Origin: Mesotaenium endlicherianum
Lineage: Eukaryota > Streptophyta > Zygnematophyceae > Zygnematales > Mesotaeniaceae
DNA: 64,000 nucleotides
Reading direction: 5' to 3'
Assembly: GCA_009602735.1 (NCBI GenBank)
Contig: WELA01012539.1
Location: 38,864 to 102,863 of the forward strand
Position 1 is the first letter of the stretch. Each line of letters starts with the position of its first letter. The notes beneath the pieces were generated by a model, which did not search any database, was not told where the DNA came from, and was given only the letters and a program-made list of their open reading frames with translations. A program made the translations under genes and the position numbers. Shown here piece after piece: positions 10,096 to 22,949 of this stretch.

Positions 10096-11912
10096 TGTAA
10101 GAGAAACTGAAGATAAGCTATCTTTTCGAAAATTTCTGCTAAGTGTTAAATGAGGAACTGGTTGAACATGGGAAGCACTGAGTGTGGGATGCCTCACCGC
10201 ATGATGCAAGTGCAGGAAGACCAAGAATGGGTCAAACCCCAACCAGTCTGTCACCGACACACGTGCAAGGGACGATCAACCCGGTCGATCTCCACGTGCA
10301 GCAACGCACCGACACGTCAACCAAGTCGAAGGCACATGTGCTGAGAAGCCACGCACGCGCCTGGGGTCCGACGCTGTTAGGCACGACAACTGTCGCGACT
10401 GCTATCCACTTGACGGTGCCGCACGCGCAGCGCAAGTCACGGCCGCCCAGGTACGGGAAGTCAGCATTGACTCACCGACCAGAGGACCGAGTCAGTGGTC
10501 ATGTTGAAGTCGTCGTCACTGTCAAAGTGGTCACGACACGTCACACCCACGCCCAGGACGGGATGGGGATGTGGATTGAGTGGTCAGCCAAAAGGCTAGG
10601 AGCATGGAACCAGCAATGAGCCAGCCTAGCGAGTGCCAAGAAAGGTACTAATCAATCGGCTATCCAAGCCAAGTACAGCGGGGATGTTGCAAAGGGCGTT
10701 GTGTGCCGCCTCGGCTAGGCCCTTAGGTGAATGGTCACGGCCTGAGCGTTCATCCTAAATGCTGCCAGCCAGCCACATAGGCGTGATTGTCAGCTGGAAG
10801 GCTAAGTGGTCACGCACAACAATCCCAATGCATGCATGCATGCTAAATGACAACTTCTAAGCTGTGTGAGAGCTGCTGGGTAAGGACGGCATGCAAGCTA
10901 AGCGCTGTGACTATGCACTGGTATTCTCGAAAGAGGACAGTGTGTGGTGCTTGTGAAAGGCACGAGTCCTGCATGAAGCTGCCTCATCCTTGCTCGCATT
11001 GTTGTGAAAGGAAGCTGAAGAAGCAGAAGGAGTGCAAAGAAGGAAGATTTTCCAAGGCCATAGAGGGGCCGAGGTGCCACGCTTCTACTGACGCTGGAAG
11101 ATTTCTTCTTAAGTGTATTATAGAAAGGTTAGGCCTTAGGAGTTCGCAAGAGAGGATCTCGCTGGTGGAAAGTAGAGAGCTGCAAAATAGAATCTGTTAG
11201 GAAATTAGCGCAGATTGAGGTGAAAACGCCGCAAGCGTGCGAGGGTCACTTAAAAGTGATGAGTACTGTGTTAGTCTCCAAGTTCTCAGAAGTCCCTATT
11301 GTCGAATCGCTGATAGCAGAAGTAGCATTAACAAGTAAAGCTCTCAATGAAGAATTGAGTGAGCCCAGCCAAGCAGTGAAGAGCTGTTAAGGCGCGGTGT
11401 TGAGCGAAGAGCTCAGACCAGGCCAGCATAGATGTGCAGTTCACAGTTTTGTAAGCTGTGACTTGTGGAAGTTAAGCCAAAGCCTTGAAGGGCAATTTTC
11501 TCTGAACTTGACATTGCCTGTTAAGCTGCTTAGACGTGAATTCTGCAAACTACAAACTTGTTCATTCTGTAACCCCTCAACTTGGGCGAAAGCCTGTGTG
11601 GAAGTAAGACGCTTCTGTCCTTGTAAGGGAAATTGAAGATAATCTATCTTTTCAGAATTTTTTGCTAAGTGTTGAATGAGGAACTGCTTGAACATGGGAA
11701 GCACTGAGTGTGGGATGCCTCACCGCATGATGCAACCGCAGGAAGACCAGGAATGGGTCAAACCCCAACCAGTCTGTCACTAACACACGTGCAAGGGACG
11801 ATCAACCCGGTCAATCTCCACGTGCAGCGACGCACTGACACGTCAACCAAGTCGAAGGCACACGTGCTGAGAAGCCACGCACGCGCCAGGGGTCCGACGC
11901 TGTTAGGCGCGA
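10096..11912 (+). repeat. terminal blocks of B in order short-long-short
   Basis: The short block begins TGTAAGAGAAACTG right after the polypurine tract and ends GGCACGACA (10096-10388). Two bases (ac) follow, then a long block starting TGTCGCGACTG (10391-11621), then a second short block (11622-11912) that is close to the first. The long-short pair alone exists as unit G (45616-47148), flanked by a TATA duplication. The arrangement matches the 3' end of a split direct repeat element rather than a simple LTR. Confidence 0.75.
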
Positions 11913-12044
11913 AACTCTTCCAAGATAATTAATGTTCGATTCAGCTTCCCAACAAAGGTAAATATTAGGTTATTTTATACTAAAGAGATACGATATACTG
12001 TTGGAAGTAACAACGCCTTGAACATTTCCATGATCGGTTCCCAT

Positions 12045-13258
12045 GTTTGCACGCATTCATAAGAGCTTTCAGCAGCTGTTGGAGCACTCTATGATTGTCC
12101 ACCGCACTACCTCCTGCGACCATCCCTAAGCTGATGGTCTTGCAGACGCATGGTGCTGAATGTCAAGTTGGGGTTATGCAAGTATTGCTCTATCCACGAC
12201 AGCACCCCTGGGATGAGGCACTTCCATGGCTGGCTATGGGATACAGGTTCAATAAGCAGGCCTTTTTGGCCTCGCACTCTCCTTACGTTCTTCTATACGG
12301 ACGGCAGCCGATTCTGCCTGTAACATAACAATGACCTACAGTCTCGACACATGGATGATGGAACTCACTCATAAGGTAGCGTGCGCAACTCTTTCAGCGC
12401 CTGATGCCTATGGCCATGGACAACTTTTGCATTGCACAGCACCGCGACGCGCTGAGGTGTGCCATGACTCGTGGAGGAGCGTATCGCCCACGGGTATTGT
12501 AAGTTTTGCAGGTGACTTTGCATACCTGCGACGCCAAACGAAGAACACCTTGGACACCAGCAGCTCCTTGGTCATCCAGAGCATCAAACGCGTCTTGGCA
12601 TCAGGCGTGTTGGAGCTGGAAGGCGCAGATGGCCGTCTTCACAAAGATCACAAAAAAATTACGGTCTCTGTCACCTTCCCGACCTTGACTTGCATATTCA
12701 TCCCCGCGACGCGCGGCCACCCAAAAATTGGGCCCGCTAGACCTGTCACTGTTCAGGGCAGGAGGCCAAGATGTTGCTGTGCGACAATTGCAACGTTGGC
12801 TTCCACACCGGCTGCCTCAACCCACCGCTGGCCCGAGCGCCAGCTAGAGACTGTATCCGTACCCAACTTTGGTGGGACATTATCTACAGGCAGGCTGTCT
12901 TGGGGAGGTGTTGGTTTAGGGGTAATATGGGGCTGGAATTAGAGTTGATGACTCCCCCTCCTGTGGTTTGGAATAATGTTTGTTTCGACGAGGGCCCGGG
13001 TTTCGGCTCAAAGACACCGATTAGACAGGGAGAAAACTTCCCGCTGGGTCGTGTGAGGACCCTATTGTCGAAGACGTTCCACCCATCGTTAAGACGCATT
13101 CTGCAGTCATTGCTCAACATTAGCATTAGACAGCGATCACAACCCATCAACTAGAGACTGAGAGTTAGGGGAGGAATAAAAATATGTGACAGTTGGCTCC
13201 CTTTTTGGCTATAAAGCCACATGTACTTTAGACAACATTGCAGCAAAGTCTGGTTAGT
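12045..13258 (+). mobile_element. fragment F of a PHD-type gypsy element (integrase end, PHD, terminal block)
   Basis: The fragment contains the end of an integrase core (about 12060-12330), the tail with RRQTKNTLDTSS and LELEGADGR (12530-12640), PHD-like cysteines (MLLCDNCNVGFHTGC near 12771-12815), a purine tract near 13164-13176 and a piece homologous to terminal block C of D (13197-13258, with ggctataaagccacatgta). It is heavily broken and both ends are missing. It is closer to D than to B, and shows that the PHD module is shared by more than one copy. Confidence 0.75.
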
Positions 13259-14280
13259 TGACTTTTACCCTAGTTTTAAAATTTGTCCGCAGAGCCCTTT
13301 TTTGTCGTATCGTACGATCCAGGATACTCCGTACGTCTGTCCGGCTAAGTACGCGTATAAACCGACAGCATTTTTATTGATTTTTTAGAACAGTGTCGCT
13401 TTAATTATTAAAAACGTTTTTCGTAAATTTAGACATCCACGAAAGTCTGGCGCACGTATGAACTCCTCGCGCCACTGCACATGTTGACGAGGAGGCACTT
13501 CGTGGAGCCTCAAAAGTTGCCGTTCGAAATAGGATGGATGAGAGTTTTAACCTCTTCCTCAAGTGTCCTCGATCTTCCGTCACCCTTCGCATTTTTTTGG
13601 ATCTGCAACACATATCTTCTTGACTGCACCTCCAACTATTTTGGCAGATTCTGTAAGCTGTATTATACTGAGGCCTCTTAACTTAGTACTACACAAACAT
13701 AGACCTGCCTTTGAAGTTTGTATCCTACGGCCATACGTCTATCTGTGCCATGGAATATGGTGAAGAATCTCTGCGAACATTAGAGGGAATAGGTCCTCAT
13801 TTGTGGATTAAATCATGCATTCGTGATTGTAATTAAGACTACAAGAGTATGCTAGAAGTCATGGAGATAACTATAAATGACCTATCGGCTCGTACTATCC
13901 GCATGCAACGCTTTGTTGTAGCTTACAAGAATCGTATGAAAGCAGATGAAAAAATCACCCCACCAACTGTCAAGGGAATGAATAAAACACTTCCGGTTGA
14001 AAGAAGCAAGGGAAGACTACGATACATTACTTCACAGTTTAGACAAGGCTGTTGAGATTCAAAGCAGCATGGCTGACGGTATGCAAGCACTACAGGCAGA
14101 AGCTGACAATATTCTTGATGCAGTCCTAGAGTACGAGTGTTTTGTCTTAGGTAAGACTTTTTGTGCATACAAGAGGCGGAATGGGATGGGTTGGGGTGGA
14201 ATTTTCTCTACTTTTCCTCTGTATCTTTTTTACTCCAAATGACTATGTTTAAGCTATTGTTACTTATTGCTGTTACAGGG
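13259..14280 (+). other. unique stretch with possible host exon(s), unidentified
   Basis: No mobile-element domain is seen. Coding-like sequence lies at about 13849-14151; the part from 13997 encodes a hydrophilic helical segment (EDYDTLLHSLDKAVEIQSS). It ends at a good donor-like GTAAGACTT (about 14152), and an acceptor-like pyrimidine-rich ttattgctgttacag ends near 14278, two bases before the A2 LTR. It may be part of a host gene interrupted by A2. I cannot name a family. Confidence 0.3.
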
Positions 14281-14998
14281 TGAAATGAATTGACTTACCA
14301 AATAGGCGATTAACAATCAATAAAGATCTTTTTTCAGCAAGTAATCTTTATGGATTTTTTGTTAACTGATTAAACGGCAAAAGGACAACACAGTAGCAGT
14401 GAACAACACTCGTAAATCAAATGCGAGTAAACTAGCATCAATAATGCAATCAGTAGACTCATACATAAGCAAGCTTAGAAGACAGTGCGTATTAACGGCT
14501 TCTTGCCTTGGATTCAGATTCCTCTCAGTAAGCTGTACAAGAGAGTTGGCCTCGTTTCCGAATGCCAAACTCGAGAGCAATGCCTAGCATATGTACATGG
14601 AATGAGTTTACTGTTCAACGGCCAGTGCGATGGCACCGCCAACCCGGGAGTTACCCACGTTGGAAGGACCTCGGTTAACTAAATCCACCGCCATCTCCCA
14701 TCATCCCGAATCGCCATCCATCCTAAGGATGTCATCTGGCCATTCATCTAGCACACCACACTTAGATGCATATCTAGGCAGTTCGCTGCAACCGATTACG
14801 AAAGTCAGTTAGCTGTCAAAGAATGTGTCAGCAAGTTGACCTAAGTTGACTCCAACCTGCTGCTTCCGGCTGAGTCATTAAAGTGATGATTTAATAAAGT
14901 CCAGCAGACTCAATATTAACTAGAGTTTAGCAGGCTGAACTTATTTAACTATATTATTTAAATGAATATTTTATCAACCAATATACTGATTCATTACA
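14281..14998 (-). repeat. 3' LTR of A2 (718 bp)
   Basis: It is the inverted match of 6421-7141: on the minus strand it starts TGTAATGAATC and ends CATTTCA. The purine-rich tract of the family abuts its start near 15000. It contains the same palindrome cluster. Confidence 0.9.
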
Positions 14999-15082
14999 AT
15001 CCTCCAACTTATCATGTTGTCGCCTCGACAACAATAACACTAATAACAGCGTGCTGTCCCTTCCGTCCCCAGCCTATTGCCA

Positions 15083-16750
15083 TTAGGAGGGAGATGTCCC
15101 TGAAGCCCTATACTCAGGAGAGCCAGACCTCCTCTTGTCTTGGGGTCTCCTGAAGCCTGGGGGATCCGCGTAGGGGCCCCGCGGAGAACGCAGTAACTGG
15201 GCTGTTTCCTCCTGCACAGTTTGAAACTGAAGGGAGGCAGCCTTCTCCTGGGCAGCCCTCAAACTGACAAATACGTATACCGACATCCCAGAAGGATGTT
15301 GCATGACATGAGCCAAGGGTACATGCCCTCTCTGCGAGGGAGATGCTGGTAGGCCTCTGGCTATCTCCCGAGCAGCCCTCCTGTCTGCCCTGTCTGACTG
15401 GGTCTCCGTGCCTGCAGATAAGCTCTGTCCTTTGGCAATTCCCAGCCAAGTGATATCCTCCTCTTCAGCGAGTTGCTGCAAGGCCAACCCCGTCTTCTCC
15501 CTTACAGGGGATGTGGCAGGTGTCAGGATCACGCGGGGCTAGTGTCCTCCTCCTCGCCTTCCTTCTTGTCTTCCTCTGACTCCTCCTCCTCTCCGTCCCC
15601 GGGTTCCTCTGAGACTTTTGGGGTGTCTGCTGTCAGCTGCTCCAGCTCTTTCCGAGAAAAAGAATATCCGACTGACCTTCCCCTTTTGGGTGCTGGTGGG
15701 GGCTGCTGAGTCCAGATCGTATAGAGGTCCTTTTCCCCCTCCTTGCTTGCCCATTTGGCATAAGCGTGCTTCCCTTTTGAGAATGACTCTCGGGCCCTGC
15801 TTCTGTCCCCTTGCATCTCTTGGCTCATGCAGTCTCTGACTCCGTCCAATCTTGGGTCCCAAGCCGCAATGTGAGGGGCAAATACTATGTTCCCCTTTAG
15901 GTCTGTCAGGAAATCCTCATCCGTCGCCCTGTCATTCTGCTGGTCCCTCATGTTGATGGTCATCCATTGCCAATCAGTGGGCTTTTGGAAGAAGGCAAGG
16001 TCTGTCCTTTTAAGAGTACAAGGGTACCAGTGCCCAGTAAAGTCTAGCTGACTGCTTTCCCTTGCCAAGAATTCCCAGCTCCTTCTCTCCACCTCATTAT
16101 ACATGGCCTTGAACCTGTTATGGGGTGTTGAGTCTTTAAAGCTGTCCGCGTCCATGGGGATCATCTTGCTGACCCTATCTTCCCCCCAGATACCAGGAAT
16201 CGAGACAGCCCCTGCTTCGTTCACCTGGGCCATTGCCTTGGCCTCTCTGACCGTATATCCTACCATCCTGGCGTAATCGTGGTAGAGGAGGAGCCCCGTG
16301 CTGACCTTTGTATACTTGTCAAAGTTTTCGGATGTCTCCCCTTCCCTCTGGAGGATTTCCTTCTGCAACTCACTGCGACTTCTCTGGGCATACTTAAAGG
16401 CCTCCTCCAGTAGATTAAAGCCCTTGCCCAGCAGTGTGTAGCGGTAGCTGCTGATTCTCCTCTGTTCTTCTTCTTCAGCCTGCTGCTTTCGCCTCTCTTC
16501 AGCTTGCCTCTCATCCTCTGCTTTCTTGGCCTCCTCTGCAGCTTTTCTGTCCAGTTCTTCCTGCCTCAGTCTGGCCTGTTCCTCCTCCTCCTTCTTCTTC
16601 TGTGCCTCTCGCTGTTGTTGGAATCGTTGTGATTCCTGAGCGGAGATGGAGGAATAATTTGATGTCTCCACGGAATCGCAAGTATTTTGCATGTGCCTCT
16701 TCCGCCCTTCTCTTCCTCTTGAGTTCCGACTTTTGAGTCATCCTGCTCAA
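15083..16750 (-). pseudogene. divergent copy of the family A extra ORF
   Basis: The architecture matches 4631-6307: a Lys/Glu/Gln-rich helical start, then a conserved region with RYTLLGKGFN, YHDYARMVGYT, HWYPCTL, TDWQWMTI, PHIAAWDPRL and FSKGKHAYAKWA, an acidic stretch and an Arg/Ser/Pro-rich tail. Many residues differ, while the neighbouring pol is much closer to A1. This suggests either two subfamilies with different extra ORFs or exchange of this module. It has a small number of breaks. Confidence 0.75.
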
Positions 16751-17049
16751 TCAGAAACACAATGCAGTTAGTGAAGTCATGATATTTTGCCGCTACTGAG
16801 TGCCCTTGATGAAGAGGAACGCGATCGAGAGAGTTCCTAGTGTGGAATACCTCGTGTGAGTGAATATAAGGGAAAATTGAGTTAGAGAGCAAGTGAGTGT
16901 AAGCGCAGGTTGAGTGTGTAATATGGTGATCAGAGTATACCACTCCCTCCAACTTAATTTTAAAGGTGGGCTGCCTGTAACAACTGTCACTAACTGTCAC
17001 ATCCCCTTCCAACTTATATGGAGACAGGACCTCCTGTCACCTTCCCATG

Positions 17050-20000
17050 TCTACTGAAGGGACAATTAGGGCGGTGCCTCAGCCGCCCAAAGGTGGAACC
17101 GCTTCAACGCCCCTTTGGCATTGGTCAGCTGGTCTCTAAACTCCGAAGTGTCCCCAGAGGCATCGTAACCCTTCCATCGGATGAGGTACTTCATGACATA
17201 TATAGACGATTGACGGATCGAGCGAGCGTCTAAAATTTCATCGAGCTCTTATTCCTCAGGGTCGCCGCCTCGGACAGCGGGGACCGGTCCCGGTTGGAAA
17301 GGTAACCGACCTGTCAACAGTGTATCACCTTTGATGTATGGTTCCAGGACGGAGACATTAAAGACCGGGTGACCCTTGTAGTCCGCTGACATGTTCAGTT
17401 TGTAAGCGTTCTGTTTGACCGACCCATACAGGGCCAAGCTTTTTCTTGACCACACCAGGGAGGTACAGGTGCTGAGAATGGAGTTTGACTAAATCGCCCT
17501 TAGAAAATGTCATGTCCCGAAGGTGTTGATTAGCGTATGTTTGTTGGTTTTCTTGGGCTTTGTGCAGGTTTTGTTGGACTTCTGACAGCGTGTCAGCAAA
17601 CTCTTGAGTTAACTGGAGGGAGACCGGATTGTCAATCCCTTCAGGGTCAGTTAAAGACTCCTCCAGTACATCTAAAGGAGACTTAGGGACTCTACCCAGG
17701 CTGAGTTCAAACGGAGTCTTGCCCGTTGACGCATGCACCGCACTGTTGACCGCAAACTGAATTTGAGGCAACAGGTCATCCCAATTATCTTGTTTTTGGT
17801 TAATGTATGCTCTCACCACCTCCTGCAGAACTCGGTTAGTTCTATCAGTCTGTCCATCAGTCTGAGGGTGGTTTGCTGTGCTGAGCAGCTGTTTGACTCC
17901 CATTAACCCCATAAAAGCTCTCCAGAACTTAGAGGTAATTTTGAGTCTCTGTCTGAGATGATATTAGAAGGGAGCCCATGTTGGCATATACATGGTTGTA
18001 GAACTGTCTCGCTGTTTTGAGTGCAATTACTTTGACAGTTGTGGGGATAAAAATGACCATTTTTGTCAGTTTATCCACGACTACCAGTATTGAATCATGC
18101 CCATTGGCAATTCTTGGTAGTAAGACCACCCAGTCCATGGATATAGTTTCCCAGCGTCCAGCTGGAATGGGCAGTGGTTGTTAGAGACCTCCGGGTGGTG
18201 TGTGCCGAGACTTGTTTCTCTGACACTAGTCAAAGGTTTTCACATAGTTCAAGACCTCCCGGGGTGACCCCTCCCAATGATAATGTTTTGCCAGTTTGCC
18301 AACAGTTTTGGCCTGCCCCAAATGTCCACCCAGGAGACTGTCATGCGCTTGACTCAGTAAGAGAGACCTTATTTCCAAGTTATTAGGAATGACCAGCTTC
18401 AGCCTGCCTGAAGTGGTTTCAGTCACCCAGACCCCTCCCTTAAGCTTATACCCGAGTGCAGTAGCACGACACACACCAGTAGTGGGGCTGGGCTCAAATG
18501 TTGGGTCAGAAAGGTAGGCTTTCCTAAGTTGTTCAAGCAAGGACTTTTTCACCTTTAGTGAAGTGAGTGCACACAGGACTTTATCTACAGGATGCTGACT
18601 AAGGTTCCTTTCTTGCAAGTCAGGTCTTCTAGAGAGTGCATCAGCAGGATTCAACTTCCCTGGTTTGTAGTCGATCTGGACTTGGAAGTGCTCCAGCATC
18701 TGGCTCCAGCGATTCTCCCGCCTCGACAGCTTGGACTTCTTCTGAAAGTGGGTCAGAGCTAGATGATCGGTAATCACCTTAAAAGCTTTACCATGTAAGT
18801 ATGCTCTCCACAGTTTGAGGACATGAATAATAGCTAGCAGCTTTTTATCATGCACTGAGTAATTAATCTCCCCTGGATTAAATTTCATAGACTCGTACAA
18901 CACAGGGTGCCACTCCTGCCTTACATTACCATCCTTTGTTGTTTTGTCCGCAGGCTGCAACAAAATAGCACCCATGGCAAAGTGAGAGGCATCAGTGACC
19001 ACCTGCACCGGTTTGCTGGGGTCATACACGGCTAGCACTGGGGCCGAACAAAGGGCATCTTTAAGGGTCTAGAACGCAGCCTGCTGCTCTACCCACCACA
19101 CATACCCTATGTCTTTCTTAGTAAGGTCAGTCAGTTTACTGGCCTTTGTGGCATAATTCTCAATAAATCTCCTATAATAGTTAGCCAACCCGAGGAAGGA
19201 TCTAACTTCAGAGACAGACTGTGGTACTGGCCAGTCCCTTATGGTCTGGACTTTCTTAGGGTCCACACTGATGCCCTCTTTACTGACAACGTGGCCTAAG
19301 AATTCGATACATTCCTTAAAGAAATCGCACTTGCTCATTTTAGCATATAACTGATTTCTTCTCAGAATGTTCATGACTCTCTTTAAGTGTTCAGCGTGCC
19401 GAGTCTTATCTTTAGAGAAAATTAAAATATCATCTAGAAAAACTTGTACAAATTTATCCCCTAAAGGCCTAAAAATGTCATTCATAGCACCCATAAAGGT
19501 CGCAGGAGCATTAGTCAGTCCAAATGGCATCACGTTGAACTCATAGTGTCCATAACGAGTGCGGAAGGCGGTCTTGTGTTCATCCCCCTTAGCGGTTCTG
19601 ATTTGATGATAACCACTTTTGAGATCAATCTTACTAAACACCTTAGCACCAGACAGGGTATCAAGCAAGTCCTCAATTCTGGGTAAAGCATACTTGTTCT
19701 CAACTGTAATTCTGTTCAGGGCTCTGTAATCCACACACATCCGCATACTGCCATCCTTTTTCTTAACAAATAGGATGGGTGCGCCGTAAGGAGATTTACT
19801 GGGAGAAATATAACCATTTTCCTCAAGCTCTGCAATCTGTGTTTTCAACTCCTCGCTCTCCACATAAGACAAGCCATAAGTGCGTTGCCAGGGTGGCTGA
19901 CTCCCAGGTAATAAATCAATCCTATGATCTACTTCCCGCTTAAGGGGTAGTCCTGGAGGCATATCAAATACATCCGTGTACTGAGCAACAATTTTTGCAG

Positions 20001-22829
20001 CAATAGGGTGCTCCGGAGGGCTTACCTTTTTCTCAACCACTTCTTCAGGTTGAGGAGGTACCTCTCTTAGCAGCAGACAGAACATTATGTCTTCCTTCTG
20101 GTTCCAGCTTTTGACAAAGTCCATTGCATTCAGCAACTTGCATCCTTCTGGAAGCCTCTTCTTTTCCTTCATTTGCCATCCACACAGGACAAGAGGAAGA
20201 GCACTGGTGGGTGCCAACTCAGTCCGCCCATCATTGGCTCCTCTCACTTTAACTGTACCTCTGCTCCAACACACTTCAGCTTGATGTCTATTAAGCCAGG
20301 ACCTGCCTAGCACGAGGTCATAAAAGCCAATGTTGAGTACCTCAAATGTAAGCGTTTCAGTTAGAACTGCAATGCCAGAACCTAACTGGACCTCAATAGG
20401 CTTGATTATAACTCCTCCCGGGATACTTGAGGCATCTCCAAGGAATATTTTTCTATTCCCTTGGGTGACACTTTGCAACCTTAACCGCTTAACTAAGTCC
20501 TTGTGGATAAAAGTATGTGACGCCCCTCCGCCAACAAATGCCCTCTCCTTCCTTCCTGCAATCATGCAATGCAGTAGGATAGGGGAGACTGTCTTTTCGT
20601 GACTTTCGCATTGTTCTCCTGACGTAGCAAAGAAATGTTGGACATCAGGTGGAACAAGAGCATCCAGAGTGTGCACTCTCTGGATGTCTATATTGCTCAT
20701 GGTCTCCTTTATCTGGTTGTCAGGCATGCATAGTGAATCCAGTTCAGCAGGACCCATAATACCTGATACGAGGGCAGCTAGTGACGACTCACTATCTCTA
20801 GCATCCTCACAGTCAGTAGACTGGATTATTGACTGTTGCTGTCTTTTAAAGGCTGGTTTTTTCTNTTTTTCTCTCGACCTTCGGGAGGTGCTTGACTGGA
20901 CATTGTTCTCTGTAGGGGCCCAACTGCTGACAATGGTAGCGAATGGATTTTGATGAGGCTGGTCTCGGCTTAGTCCTACCACCACCTCTTCCATAGCCGC
21001 CTCGAGAGAAACCACCTCTACCTCTAGACTGTATAGCATTATACTCATATTCATCATCCTGATCATCCTCAGCCTGGACTCCTTCAATTGCATTGTAGGA
21101 AACGTGGGGCTTTTTGACAATCTTAGACACCAAAGCATTACTCCGGCGCTTGTGATTGAACTGCTGCTGATCCCAGGCATCAGCATTTTGCACTCAGGAT
21201 CTTGGACATCAGGTGGAACAAGAGCATCCAGAGTGTGCACTCTCTGGACGTTTATATTGCTGATGGTCTCCTTTATCTGGTTGTCAGGCATGCATAGTGA
21301 ATCCAGTTCAGCAAAACCCATAATACCTGCTACGAGGGCAGCTAGTGACGACTCACTATCTCTAGCATCCTCACAGTCAGTAGACTGGATTACTGACTGT
21401 TGCTGTCTTTTTTAGGCTGGTCTTTTCTCTCGACCTTAGGAAGGTGCTTGACTGGACACTGTTCTCTGTAGTGGCCCAACTGCTGACAACGGTAGCAAGT
21501 AGATTTTGCTGAGGCTGGTCTTGGCTTAGTCCTACCACCACCTCTTCCATAGCCGCCTCGAGAGGAACCACCTCTAATTCTAGACTGAATAGCATTGTAC
21601 TCATACTCATATTCATCACCCTAATTATCCTCAGCCTGGTCTCCTTCAATTGCATTTTAGGAACCGTGGGGCTTTTTGACAATCTTAGACATCAAAGCAT
21701 TACTCTGGCGCTTGTGATTGAACTGCTGCTGATCCCAGGCGTCAGCATCCTGGATCAAGTCAGGCAGTTTTTCATACTTTTTCTCAGCGAAATGACCAGA
21801 GACTTCGGATTTCAAGCCATACCTGAAGTATGCTATCCTATACCGTTTTGGCAAGTCTGGCTGTTTCATCATGTTCTCCTGGAACTTTTGAGCAAACTCA
21901 GCAACTGAAGTGGTCTGCTTCAGTGTCAGGGAGATCGTTGCATAGATAGCTTTCTCCTGCTGGTTGATGACATCAAACTTCTCATGCAACTTCTCGACAA
22001 ACTCTACCCACGTAGGGTCACCGAGTTGCCGAGCCTTACGCTCTTCCTTCCAGTAAAGCCACCAGTCTGCGGCACTGCCTTTCAGTAGCGCACCGGTGTG
22101 CCTGACCTTCTCGTAATCTTGCAGTTCTGGGTAGTTCTCCAGCCACTGCTCAACATCCGCGAGAAACTTGATCAGGTAATATTTTCTGTTTCCCTCAGGA
22201 TCATAGTCCTGGGGAGGTTTCGGCTTGGGCTTACTAGGCCCTCGGCCACCACCACTAGTGGTGTGAGATCCCAGTTGGTCTCTGTCCCGGAGTAGGGACA
22301 TTATGATTCTTTTGTCCTCCTGCTGGGACTGATACATGGTCGCCATTTGCGACTGCATCTGAACGAACAATGCTCCCAAGTCTACATTTTGGGGTGGTAG
22401 ATTAGCAAATGCAGCAACAGCATTGGCATCTACTCGCTGAGTAGTGTCCTCAACAGTCCCTCTCGCTCCTGCAGCAGCAATTCCTGCCGCATTCAGCCGG
22501 TCACGTATTTGACCTAGGGGTACATTGAGTTGTACGGCAGGAGGTGGGTTCAGAACATTGGCCCTTGATGCCATAAGTTCTTCAACAGTGCGCTCGTCAG
22601 CTGGCTGTCCTTCCCTCCTTTCTGTATCTTCAGCGGCCTTTGCTAATTGTTCAGCTTCTAATCTGGCTCTCTCCTCCTCAGCTTGCTGTGCTGCGACTGC
22701 GGCAGTAGCAGCTGCCTCATCTGCAGCCTCTCTAGCTGCAGTATCTGCCACTGCTTCAGAATAGGTACGGGTTCTCGCTACATGGCTTTCCGCCTGGTTT
22801 TCGACATTCTCGTTATCCTGGTTCTCCAT
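17050..22829 (-). pseudogene. gag-pol of chromovirus A2
   Basis: gag begins near 22829 (ENQDNENVENQAESH) with an Ala/Glu-rich helical region and a gag core containing YYLIKFLADVEQWL. The protease (GGGASHTF) is near 20290-20590, RT at about 19140-19890 with FLDDILIF, RNase H at about 18640-19060 and integrase at about 17450-18390. Chromodomain-like sequence lies at about 17050-17250. The product would be a Gag-Pol polyprotein acting in virus-like particles. It is a fossil with several breaks. Confidence 0.9.
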
Positions 22830-22889
22830 GTCTCAAGTGGTTGCTAGTTTGAGACCTTGTCCTTACCATACAAAGAAGACTGTGATAAG

Positions 22890-22923
22890 TGCTCCGATAC
22901 CACTGAAATGAATCGACTTACCA
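22890..22923 (-). other. primer-binding site and 20-bp LTR remnant of A2
   Basis: On the minus strand, TGGTATCGGAGCA (22890-22902) follows the LTR end by one base. It is the usual plant-type site complementary to the 3' end of initiator Met-tRNA. Only ~20 bases of the 5' LTR remain (22904-22923). Confidence 0.8.
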
Positions 22924-22949
22924 CTTGAGTAGCCTACGCATGGTTTCTG

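Larger units (their letters stand above)
7142..11912 (+). mobile_element. broken gypsy element B with repeated terminal blocks
   Basis: The 5' part is missing: the sequence starts in pol just after the A1 LTR. Reverse transcriptase, RNase H, integrase and a short Cys-containing tail follow, then a polypurine tract (aaaggaagggg, 10085-10095) and three terminal blocks in the order short-long-short (10096-10388, 10391-11621, 11622-11912). The integrase tail resembles those of D and F, so the three belong to one clade. There are at least half a dozen breaks. Confidence 0.82.
14281..22923 (-). mobile_element. Ty3/gypsy chromovirus A2
   Basis: The order on the minus strand is a 20-bp LTR remnant and primer-binding site (22890-22923), gag (about 21700-22829), protease, RT, RNase H, integrase and chromodomain (to about 17050), the extra ORF (16750-15083) and the 3' LTR (14281-14998). 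The 5' LTR is almost entirely missing. Pol matches A1 and A3 closely, while the extra ORF is clearly more divergent. It has about half a dozen breaks. One unresolved base (N) lies at 20865. Confidence 0.92.

Noticed and set aside
13923-14168. Minus-strand ORF in the unique stretch
   Set aside because: It overlaps the better supported plus-strand coding-like segment and has no motif.
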